Below are positions 1-5,059 of a DNA stretch of 5,247 bases, piece by piece. This stretch comes from Fimbriimonadaceae bacterium (GTDB taxonomy: Bacteria > Armatimonadota > Fimbriimonadia > Fimbriimonadales > Fimbriimonadaceae), in NCBI GenBank assembly GCA_947447315.1, contig CANFJD010000200.1:1-5247 (forward strand), in the 5' to 3' direction. The notes under the pieces were generated by a model. It saw only the letters and a list, made by a program, of their open reading frames with translations, made no database searches and was not told where the DNA came from. The position numbers and the translations under genes are program-made. Positions within the stretch are counted from its first letter, which is position 1, and each line of letters opens with the position of its first letter.

Positions 1-108
1 ACCCTTTCGGACCGACCGTGCATTCAGAATCGAACCTGGGGTTGGGATCGTCGCCAAGTTTGGGTGGATGGCGGATGTCGAGCCGATTTCGACCTCTACT
101 ATCGATAA
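1..108 (+). CDS. DUF3011 domain protein, C-terminal fragment (5' end outside window)
   Basis: An open frame runs from base 1 to a TAA at 106-108 and encodes the last 35 residues of a longer protein. The translation contains WGWDRRQVWVDGGCRADF (fragment residues 13-30). This matches the DUF3011 signature, in which a W-G-Y/W-D segment is followed by I/V-W-V-D-x-G-C-R-A-x-F. A cysteine about ten residues before the WGWD motif (fragment residue 7) also fits, since DUF3011 repeats carry conserved cysteines that probably form disulfides. Family members are usually secreted or periplasmic proteins with one or more such repeats and no known function; signal peptide and upstream repeats would lie left of the window. 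A strong terminator follows 23 nt after the stop, so this is the last gene of its transcript. The domain call rests on the motif alone, but the match is distinctive. Confidence 0.75.
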   Translation, partial: TLSDRPCIQNRTWGWDRRQVWVDGGCRADFDLYYR

Positions 109-131
109 CCAACTGATCCTAGCGCTTCGTG

Positions 132-160
132 AATGGCCCTCTCGTTTTGAGAGGGCCATT
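132..160 (+). terminator. Rho-independent terminator after the DUF3011 gene
   Basis: A perfect 12-bp inverted repeat, AATGGCCCTCTC (132-143) and GAGAGGGCCATT (149-160), encloses a 5-nt GTTTT loop. The T-rich but interrupted stretch ATCGTTT follows. It sits 23 nt after the DUF3011 stop and upstream of the 216 gene, so it should end the upstream transcript. The U tract is weaker than ideal, but the stem is long and GC-rich. Confidence 0.85.
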
Positions 161-200
161 ATCGTTTACTCGGCTTTGGTTATGGATGGAGGATCGCGGT

Positions 201-206
201 TAAACT
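201..206 (+). promoter_or_regulatory. Possible -10 box for the 216-2646 unit
   Basis: TAAACT lies 9 nt upstream of the ATG at 216. It matches four of six positions of the TATAAT consensus and would place transcription start at or within a few bases of the start codon. No convincing -35 was found (TTGGTT at 176-181 would need a 19-nt spacer). The nearest Shine-Dalgarno-like GGAGG (188-192) is more than 20 nt from the ATG, too far to work, which agrees with a leaderless or near-leaderless mRNA. Confidence 0.4.
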
Positions 207-215
207 TATCTCGCC

Positions 216-1751
216 ATGGCGATCACGATTGAATGCGGCGGTATTTCTTGCCAGTTTGAACCAGAAACCGGATTTGTCCGCTACATTCGGTACGGCAACG
301 AGGAGCTGGTCCGTGCGATATACGCCGTGGTCCGTGACGAAAACTGGGGGACCCTGCGCCGCGAAATGGTATCTCTCGATCAGTTCGATCGGTCGATCCA
401 GTGGACGCATCGGTGCTGGAACGGCGCGGAAGAATGGTTGGAGTTTGACGGCACTCTCTCTTGGTCGGAATCCGGGGTGAGCTACCAGGTGGTGGGGCGT
501 CCGCTGCGCGAGTTCCGTACCGCGCGCACCGGGGTTTGCCTTTTGCATCCGCGAGAACACCAAGGACACCCGCTTGTGCTTCATCAATCGGGAGATTCGG
601 TTACGAATGCTCACTTTCCCGGGCTGATTGACCCGGAGATTCCATTCACCGATATTTCGGGGATTGACTTTTTGATTTCTGACCGCAAGGTGAACATCGA
701 ATTTCAAGGTGAGCTCTTTGAGATGGAAGATCAGCGGAACTGGCTGGATGCCAGCTTTAAGACGTATTGCTGGCCAAAGCACAGGGGGTTTCCGTATCCG
801 CTGAGTGTGGAAACGCCGCTGAACCATTGCGTGATCGTTTCGGTGGCTGGAGCGGAGGATCACGTGCCAAAGTCGGTTCCGACACTGGATTGGGCAGATT
901 GCGCCGAGTTTGAGATGCCGCAACTGGGCACCGTGGTGCGTGGAGAATTGCCCGAACTTACGGCTCATTTGAGCTGTGGCATGGTGATTGCCGACGGTGA
1001 TCCTCAACGACTCGCAAGAGATTTTGAGACGGCGGAGAAAGCGGGGTTGCCGATTACGGTGCATGTGGCGCAGCCCTGGACTCCGGAACTGGCGGAGCTT
1101 TTGTCGGGGGATTCGGCGGTGACGCGAATTCATTTGGACTTGGCATTTGCCGGTCAACTGGATGTCATTCGGACTGACGTGCCGGGCGTTTCGGTGCTGC
1201 TGGGGACATTGGAAAGCTTTATGGATCTGAATGGCTTTGTCCATGGCAATCCGGGCTTGCTCAACCGCTTTGATGGGGTGGCGTTTGCCGGGAATCCGCA
1301 AGTCCATTCTTTCGATAACCGGAGCATTACAGAGACGCCGTTAACGTTGTTGGACCAGGTGGCATCGGCCGACGAATTGGTGGATGGATTAGTGGCATTG
1401 GGGCCGATGACACTGGAGCCGCGCGGTTGGGTGAAACGACCGGCCGATCCTCGCCTTCAGGAACCGATCTACGCCGCCTGGGTTTTGGGAGTGATTATTG
1501 CCGCCACGCAGGCGGGTGCCTATAGTTTGGTTATCGGCGAGACCACGGGAGATCGCGGATTTCTGCACGAAGGGAAGCTGACCCCGGCGGGAGAACTGCT
1601 GGCGGCTGTAGCGGAAGCTGGCATTTCGGCGCGGATTCCGGCGAGTTCTCACCCGCTGGAACTGCTGGGCATCGAAATTGGGGGACGACGATTTGTTGCA
1701 CACCTGGGGGCGGATGCACGGGTGGAGATAGGAGACAGAATCTCTCTATGA
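216..1751 (+). CDS. D-apionate lactonase-like protein (ApnL family)
   Basis: This 511-residue protein resembles D-apionate lactonase, which hydrolyses D-apionolactone to D-apionate during catabolism of the plant-wall sugar apiose. Family-like segments are visible in order: RAIYAVVRDENWGT at residues 33-46, FEMEDQRNWLDASFKTYC at 168-185, a predicted TIM-barrel-like region from about 245 to 465 containing NPQVHSFD at 360-367, and GETTGDRG at 441-448. No signal peptide is seen, so it is probably cytoplasmic. It is shorter than the roughly 600 residues I recall for characterised members. Only about 40 residues follow the barrel, so the C-terminal beta domain looks reduced. No other apiose gene is nearby, so the natural substrate could be another sugar lactone. 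ATG 216 is supported by a -10-like TAAACT just upstream. The stop overlaps the next start by 4 bp (ATGA), indicating co-transcription. Family assignment is from remembered motifs; substrate is inference. Confidence 0.72.
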   Translation: MAITIECGGISCQFEPETGFVRYIRYGNEELVRAIYAVVRDENWGTLRREMVSLDQFDRSIQWTHRCWNGAEEWLEFDGTLSWSESGVSYQVVGRPLREFRTARTGVCLLHPREHQGHPLVLHQSGDSVTNAHFPGLIDPEIPFTDISGIDFLISDRKVNIEFQGELFEMEDQRNWLDASFKTYCWPKHRGFPYPLSVETPLNHCVIVSVAGAEDHVPKSVPTLDWADCAEFEMPQLGTVVRGELPELTAHLSCGMVIADGDPQRLARDFETAEKAGLPITVHVAQPWTPELAELLSGDSAVTRIHLDLAFAGQLDVIRTDVPGVSVLLGTLESFMDLNGFVHGNPGLLNRFDGVAFAGNPQVHSFDNRSITETPLTLLDQVASADELVDGLVALGPMTLEPRGWVKRPADPRLQEPIYAAWVLGVIIAATQAGAYSLVIGETTGDRGFLHEGKLTPAGELLAAVAEAGISARIPASSHPLELLGIEIGGRRFVAHLGADARVEIGDRISL

Positions 1752-2182
1752 ACACGCTGCAGGAGGCGCTTTTCCAAGTAACCGAGCCGATTGACTTTGA
1801 TTCGTTGGCGGCCATTATTCACGCCGTGACGACGGAGGATGCTTGCCGGATTTTGCCTGGAGCACCGTACTCGTTGGCGACGAATCTTCGTCATGCGGTG
1901 ATTTGGCAGGAGCATTGGCTGGCGTTTTGCCGTGGAGAGGCCAAGGCGGCGGTTGCGGATGAATGGCGGGCGGTGACGGCGGATGAGTGGTCTTCGGTCC
2001 GCGAGGAGTTTTTGCGGGGGCAACGCGAGGCACTCGCGTTGTCGGCTCAGCCGGATTTGCACCAGGATGTTCAGCGCCGGCTTCTGAGAATTGCGATTCA
2101 CGGCGCGTATCATCTCGGTCAGATTCAGTTGCTGGTTCGGCTTTTGGCGGCGGAGCGGGCTACAAGCGGGGAGGCTCGGTAG
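1748..2182 (+). CDS. DinB-like four-helix-bundle protein
   Basis: This 144-residue, largely helical protein has the DinB/YfiT-like layout. A first histidine sits in LRHAVIWQEHWL (His49), and a C-terminal IHGAYHLGQIQLL segment supplies His118 and His122. In the DinB superfamily three such histidines bind a divalent metal, and the H-x3-H-x-GQI pattern near the end is typical. Members include thiol-dependent transferases and many proteins of unknown role that are abundant in soil bacteria. Length is usual for the family. No signal peptide is seen, so it is likely cytoplasmic. The ATG overlaps the TGA of the lactonase-like gene and AGGAG lies 13 nt upstream, so translation is probably coupled. 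The following gene begins 2 nt after this stop. The superfamily call is firm; the specific reaction is unknown. Confidence 0.8.
   Translation: MNTLQEALFQVTEPIDFDSLAAIIHAVTTEDACRILPGAPYSLATNLRHAVIWQEHWLAFCRGEAKAAVADEWRAVTADEWSSVREEFLRGQREALALSAQPDLHQDVQRRLLRIAIHGAYHLGQIQLLVRLLAAERATSGEAR
2168..2174 (+). promoter_or_regulatory. Ribosome binding site deciding the 2185 start
   Basis: GGGGAGG lies inside the end of the DinB-like gene, 10 nt before ATG 2185. It supports that ATG over the much longer upstream extension of the same frame, which would overlap the DinB-like gene by nearly 200 bases. Confidence 0.55.
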
Positions 2183-2184
2183 GA

Positions 2185-2646
2185 ATGGACCTTTCGATGG
2201 TGAAAGACGTTAGCATCGTCGTGGCGGGAGTGGCGGCGGTGGGTGGCTTTCTGGCGGGTCTTTCGGAATACGTTCGGCAGAATCACGCCCGGCGGGCGGA
2301 GTATTTCACCAGTCTGCGGCGTCGATTTTTGGAAACGCCGGCGTTTCAGCCGATTCTGCATTGCTTGGCGGATGACGACCCGGCGCTGGCGGAGGTGGCG
2401 ATTCAGGATCGGCGGAATTTCTTGGGGTTCTTTGAGGAAATTCAGTTGATGGTGGACTCAAAGCTCGTGAAGCCAGCGATTGCGGACATCATGTTCGGTC
2501 GATATGTGTTGCTAGCCGATGCCTCGAAGCATCTTTGGGCCGGGTTGGACCGGGAGGATCGTTACTGGGCGATTTTTCGCCGGATGGCAAGTGAGCAACG
2601 GCAGTTTGCGCGGCAATCGGCGCCGACGCGGCGGTTGCGGTTCTAG
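2185..2646 (+). CDS. Small membrane-anchored protein of unknown function
   Basis: I do not recognise this 153-residue protein as a named family. After a short N-terminus, residues 9-27 form one hydrophobic, glycine- and alanine-rich helix (VSIVVAGVAAVGGFLAGL), likely a membrane anchor. A basic stretch (R31 to R48, with RQNHARR and SLRRR) follows, suggesting the rest lies in the cytoplasm by the positive-inside rule. The remainder looks helical and amphipathic, with NFLGFFEEIQLMVDSKLV at 78-95 and an arginine-rich tail. The architecture, one N-terminal helix followed by a small helical domain with FFEEI and MFG motifs, resembles poorly characterised DUF4760-like small proteins, but that is only a resemblance. 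The gene starts 2 nt after the DinB-like stop and has a GGGGAGG site, so it should be the last gene of the same operon. An alternative in-frame start at Met5 is possible. Confidence 0.7.
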   Translation: MDLSMVKDVSIVVAGVAAVGGFLAGLSEYVRQNHARRAEYFTSLRRRFLETPAFQPILHCLADDDPALAEVAIQDRRNFLGFFEEIQLMVDSKLVKPAIADIMFGRYVLLADASKHLWAGLDREDRYWAIFRRMASEQRQFARQSAPTRRLRF

Positions 2647-2718
2647 TGGTTCTTACTGAATACGCAGACGAGCGTCACGCGTTTATTTCGGTAGAAGATT
2701 TGTTCTTTGGAAGGTTTT

Positions 2719-3213
2719 ATGGGGAAGTTACTTTTGATATTGCCTTTACTGGTTGGGGTTGCCCATGCGCAACACGCACCTGTGGTCGGCGCGGCGCATC
2801 CGGAAGCACTGTTTTCGAGTCCGGATCCGAAGTTGCACCGGAATAAGCAGACGACGCTGCGGATTGTCCGTGACCTCTTGGAGGCGGGACACTGGGAGGA
2901 TGCTCCCAAGTACCTGACGCAGCGCTATATTCAGCACCATCCGGGTGTCCCTTCGGGCTTGAAGCCAGTAATGGACTTCTTTTCCGGGATGCCGAAGCGA
3001 CCGATTCCCGGGCCGACGGAGTGGAAGACCAAAGTGGTGGCGGTAGTGGCGGAGGGCGACCTAGTGGTGGTGACGACCGTGCGGGAGTTACGCGACTCGG
3101 CCGGTAAGCCGTACACGACGGCTTGGTTTGATATGTGGCGATTTGTGGACGGGAAGGCCGACGAGCATTGGGACGGGGCGGAGATGCCAACGGCTGCTCG
3201 CGCCGGGTCTTAA
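2719..3213 (+). CDS. Secreted SnoaL/NTF2-like protein
   Basis: The 164-residue product begins with a signal peptide (MGKLLLILPLLVGVAHA, likely cut after residue 17). The mature part has features of the NTF2-like cone fold of SnoaL-type proteins: a helical N-terminal stretch with ALF, LRIVRDLLEAG and YLTQRYIQHHPGVPSG (65-80), then strands including WKTKVVAVVAEGDLVVVTTV (102-121) and a closing TAWFDMWRFVDGKADEHWD (134-152). The YIQHHP and WFDMWR-DGK-EHWD segments recur in SnoaL-like aldol-condensation-type proteins, where His and Asp line the pocket. The reaction is unknown, and many exported members may bind rather than convert ligands. ATG 2719 was preferred over TTG 2707 because it gives a clean signal peptide and has GGAAGG 4 nt upstream. 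It sits 72 nt after the previous stop with no clear terminator, so read-through from the 216-2646 unit is possible. Confidence 0.78.
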   Translation: MGKLLLILPLLVGVAHAQHAPVVGAAHPEALFSSPDPKLHRNKQTTLRIVRDLLEAGHWEDAPKYLTQRYIQHHPGVPSGLKPVMDFFSGMPKRPIPGPTEWKTKVVAVVAEGDLVVVTTVRELRDSAGKPYTTAWFDMWRFVDGKADEHWDGAEMPTAARAGS

Positions 3214-3222
3214 GGCTGAAGT

Positions 3223-3267
3223 ACATCCTCATCCCGAGCCCCCTCAGAGGTCGGGATGGGAGGATGT
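3223..3267. repeat. Long imperfect inverted repeat downstream of the SnoaL-like gene
   Basis: ACATCCTCATCCCGA (3223-3237) pairs with the segment at 3251-3267, which has the same complement apart from two extra bases that would form a bulge. The 13-nt spacer contains CCTC-A-GAGG and could extend the structure. The stem begins 9 nt after the SnoaL-like stop. No T tract follows on either strand, so it is more like a REP-type palindrome or an mRNA 3'-end stabilising hairpin than a canonical terminator. Confidence 0.6.
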
Positions 3268-3301
3268 GACCGGTTGCTTCTCGGCCCACAGGATTCACTT
3301 A

Positions 3302-3334
3302 ATAGGTTGTGAAAAAGCGATTTTGACAACCTAT
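3302..3334. terminator. Probable bidirectional terminator between convergent genes
   Basis: ATAGGTTGT (3302-3310) is perfectly complementary to ACAACCTAT (3326-3334). Inside this, after one G-G mismatch, AAAA (3312-3315) pairs with TTTT (3321-3324), leaving an AGCGA loop. The + strand continues with GTTGTTTG, a modest U-rich tail. It lies between the ends of two convergent genes (stops at 3213 on + and 3372 on -), where a shared terminator is expected. The tail is poor for the - strand direction. Confidence 0.55.
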
Positions 3335-3371
3335 GTTGTTTGTATCGGGACTCTTGAGAAGCGGTTAAAAG

Positions 3372-3854
3372 TTAGGCTTTCAGGCGGTGAAGGTCGAACT
3401 TTTCGGGGTTGCCTGATGGCTTGCCGTCCATCCATCCTTGCCATTCGGTGATGATGTGGTTTTTGTCAACGACGGTGTACTTAACGGCGTGGATGTGCAT
3501 ATCGGTGGACTTCATGTTGCTGCCGGAAACGAAATTGAAGCGGAAAACCTTCTCCGTTGCGCCCGGTAGAAGATTGAGTGTCGGTTGGTTTTGGGCGGCG
3601 CAGTAGTGGGTGAGGACGAGCTTATCGGGTCCATCGAGGTGGTAAACGCTGACCATTTCCATGGTGGTTCCGGGCATTTGGGTTTCGATGATGGCGGATC
3701 CCGCTCCGGTGATTTTGTAGATGATCTTGGCGGTTTGCTTACCGTCGGTCATTCCCCAGGTGCCTTTGAGGGTCTTGAGGACCGCAAACGTCTTTTGGGC
3801 AGGAGTCGGGGCGACGGTGACGGCGGCGAAAAGCAACGCGGGAGCGATCAACAT
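3372..3854 (-). CDS. Secreted calycin/lipocalin-like beta-barrel protein, function unknown
   Basis: This 160-residue protein starts with a short hydrophobic signal-like segment (residues 1-20, ending APTPAQ) that lacks the usual basic n-region. The body is a run of short beta strands: LKGTWG at 29-34, KIIYKITGAGSAIIET at 43-58, MEMVSVYHLDG at 65-75, LTHYCAAQNQP at 81-91 and IITEWQGWMDGK at 134-145. L-x-G-x-W near the N-terminus followed by alternating strands is typical of calycin-type barrels (lipocalin/DUF1579-like), and the YHLDG and LTHYCAAxNQP motifs recur in uncharacterised proteins of Acidobacteriota-type bacteria. Role and ligand are unknown. The ATG at 3854 is supported by a TATACT box 7 nt upstream, implying a leaderless mRNA. 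It is monocistronic, divergent from the BON gene and convergent with the SnoaL-like gene. Confidence 0.75.
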   Translation of the reverse strand: MLIAPALLFAAVTVAPTPAQKTFAVLKTLKGTWGMTDGKQTAKIIYKITGAGSAIIETQMPGTTMEMVSVYHLDGPDKLVLTHYCAAQNQPTLNLLPGATEKVFRFNFVSGSNMKSTDMHIHAVKYTVVDKNHIITEWQGWMDGKPSGNPEKFDLHRLKA

Positions 3855-3861
3855 ATCACAC

Positions 3862-3888
3862 AGTATAACTTTGTGGTGGAGTTGGCAA
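3862..3888 (-). promoter_or_regulatory. Promoter of the - strand beta-barrel gene (leaderless)
   Basis: Read on the - strand, TTGCCA (3888-3883) is followed after 15 nt by TATACT (3867-3862). The -10 box ends 7 nt before the ATG at 3854, so transcription should start at or next to the start codon. There is no Shine-Dalgarno sequence. The -10 is strong; the -35 spacing is short. Confidence 0.6.
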
Positions 3889-3957
3889 TAGTGGAGCGAC
3901 TTCTGGTGGTGTAACAGGGTTTAGCCAAAAGCGGATGGGTCCTCGTCTAACCACGGA

Positions 3958-4284
3958 ATGACGCGTATTTTCGCATTGGCGCTGTTGGTGATTGCCATGG
4001 GTTGTAATGCTCAGGATGCTGCGTCTTTGAAGACGGATACGGCGAAGTTAGCGGGCACACTGACCCGCGTCGCAGGGAATGCGCAGCTTGCGACGCGGGT
4101 GAATGCGGCGCTGGCGCAACGTAAGGGCGTGGACATGAGCGGGCTAAAGGTGGAAACGAAGGGCGGGGTAGTAACCCTCAGCGGTAGTGTGCGGGATGCC
4201 CAGGAGCGCACGCGGGTGGTGGATACCGTACGCGGAATACGTGGGGTGGAGACGGTGGTGAACCATTTGGTCGTGAAGAAGTAG
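3958..4284 (+). CDS. Exported BON-domain protein
   Basis: The 108-residue protein has an N-terminal signal (MTRIFALALLVIAMGC) with a cysteine at 16. The AMGC sequence is a marginal lipobox, so it is either a lipoprotein anchored at Cys16 or a soluble protein cut after CNA-Q. Residues about 43-108 form one BON domain: an initial helix LATRVNAALAQRKGVD, the strands LKVETKGGVVTLSGSV with the characteristic G-x-V-x-L-x-G pattern, a second helix with RTRVVDTVRGIRGVETV, and the last strand VNHLVVKK. BON domains (as in OsmY) are periplasmic or outer-membrane-associated modules thought to bind phospholipids or membranes and are often linked to envelope or osmotic stress. A single BON domain in about 100 residues is common. 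It lies 103 bp from a divergent gene. No Shine-Dalgarno sequence precedes the ATG and its promoter is not clear. Confidence 0.85.
   Translation: MTRIFALALLVIAMGCNAQDAASLKTDTAKLAGTLTRVAGNAQLATRVNAALAQRKGVDMSGLKVETKGGVVTLSGSVRDAQERTRVVDTVRGIRGVETVVNHLVVKK
4063..4100. repeat. Perfect 12-bp inverted repeat inside the BON gene
   Basis: ACCCGCGTCGCA (4063-4074) and TGCGACGCGGGT (4089-4100) are exact reverse complements separated by 14 nt. They fall at codons 36-48, near the junction of the linker and the BON domain, and would form a stable GC-rich hairpin in the mRNA. The arms encode TRVA and part of LATRV, so chance from repeated codons is possible. Confidence 0.7.
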
Positions 4285-4316
4285 CGTTTTTTCTTCTCGC
4301 GGTCGGCGGCGGTTCG

Positions 4317-4322
4317 TATAAG
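4317..4322 (+). promoter_or_regulatory. -10 box for the alpha/beta hydrolase gene (leaderless)
   Basis: TATAAG lies 6 nt upstream of ATG 4329 and matches five of six consensus positions. It places transcription start at the start codon and argues for ATG 4329 rather than GTG 4326, which would be only 3 nt away. There is no Shine-Dalgarno sequence, and the -35 region (TTCTCG at 4294-4299) is weak. It suggests the hydrolase has its own promoter despite following the BON gene. Confidence 0.55.
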
Positions 4323-4328
4323 TAAGTG

Positions 4329-5057
4329 ATGCTTGCGACGTTGAGTTTGATATTGGGTCCAGTATTTCCAACGGTGGTGATGATTCACGGCGCGGGCGGC
4401 GGCGGTTGGGAATACCAATACTGGAAGCCAAAGTTTGAGCAGGCGGGTTACCGGGTGGAGGCTCCTGATTTGAAGCCGGTCAAGGCAGGGCTTGCCCAGA
4501 CGGAGTTGCGAGATTATGTGGCTCAGACGGTGCGGATTTGCGGAACGCGCCCCGTTATATTGGTCGGAGCGAGTATGGGTGGCGTGAGTGTTTTAAGCGC
4601 CGCCTCTAAGGTGAAGGTGCGGGCGATTGTGTTGGTGAGTAGCGCGGTGCCGGCGGGGGTGGGCGTTCCGGGGCGGATGGTGAAGTATCCGGCGGTGGTG
4701 AAGTGGAGCAACGGAACCTATTCGGAAACCGTGGCTTCGATGCCCGATACTGAGGAGGCGATTATGCGCGATGCCTGGCCACGGTGGCGGGATGAATCGG
4801 GCTTGGTTTTGGGGCAGATTGCGAACGGCGTTGCGGTGGCTCGCCCGCGAGTGCCGGTGCTTAGCGTGATTCCCGATGCTGACGAGACGGTTCCGGCGGC
4901 CGATCAGCGGAAGCTAGCCGTTTGGGCTCGGGCGGATGTGCGAACTTGGCAGGGTATGAGCCACATCGGTCCGCTGTTTTCGCGGCGGAAGAATGCGGTG
5001 GCGGATTCGATCATCGCTTGGTTGAGCGTCAAGGGACTGGAGAGCCGCCGGATTTAG
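4329..5057 (+). CDS. Alpha/beta hydrolase with intact catalytic triad
   Basis: The 242-residue protein has the alpha/beta hydrolase fold at the usual length. HGAGGGGWEYQYW (residues 20-32) carries the oxyanion-hole HG motif. GASMG at 80-84 is the nucleophile elbow with Ser82. PDADETVPAADQ at 182-193 supplies the acid, probably Asp185 by analogy with the common D-x-x-x-P pattern, and GMSHIGPLF places His212 as the general base. A short cap region lies around 115-165. It is most like small esterases or hydrolases of the salicylate-esterase/MES type (which share HGAGxGxWxW and GHSxGG-like motifs), but the substrate cannot be read from the sequence. Residues 1-14 are hydrophobic but lack basic residues and a cleavage site, so it is probably cytoplasmic. 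The stop is 2 nt from that of the convergent right-edge gene. Confidence 0.85.
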   Translation: MLATLSLILGPVFPTVVMIHGAGGGGWEYQYWKPKFEQAGYRVEAPDLKPVKAGLAQTELRDYVAQTVRICGTRPVILVGASMGGVSVLSAASKVKVRAIVLVSSAVPAGVGVPGRMVKYPAVVKWSNGTYSETVASMPDTEEAIMRDAWPRWRDESGLVLGQIANGVAVARPRVPVLSVIPDADETVPAADQRKLAVWARADVRTWQGMSHIGPLFSRRKNAVADSIIAWLSVKGLESRRI

Positions 5058-5059
5058 GG

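Noticed and set aside
180..1307. 375-codon open frame on the - strand opposite the lactonase-like gene
   Set aside because: Its translation is rich in Arg, His, Pro and Gln with no recognisable motif. The + strand frame has clear family motifs, so this is an antisense shadow of codon bias.
1987..2184. N-terminal extension of the membrane-protein frame through the DinB-like gene
   Set aside because: It would overlap the DinB-like gene by 196 bases. ATG 2185 has a good ribosome binding site and begins just before the membrane helix.
2707..2718. TTG start for the SnoaL-like protein
   Set aside because: It adds only four residues ahead of the signal peptide; ATG 2719 has GGAAGG at correct spacing.
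2717..3298. 193-codon - strand frame over the SnoaL-like gene
   Set aside because: It has low-complexity Pro/Ser/Arg-rich composition typical of an antisense shadow, opposite a gene with a signal peptide and fold motifs.
3585..3914. 109-codon + strand frame opposite the beta-barrel gene
   Set aside because: It is Gly/Asp-rich with no domain, while the - strand frame has a promoter, signal-like segment and recurring motifs.
4275..4296. Possible terminator after the BON gene (GAAGAA and TTCTTC with a T6 run)
   Set aside because: The stem is only 6 bp and A/T-rich, it overlaps the end of the coding region, and the T run lies at the loop/stem side rather than after the hairpin.
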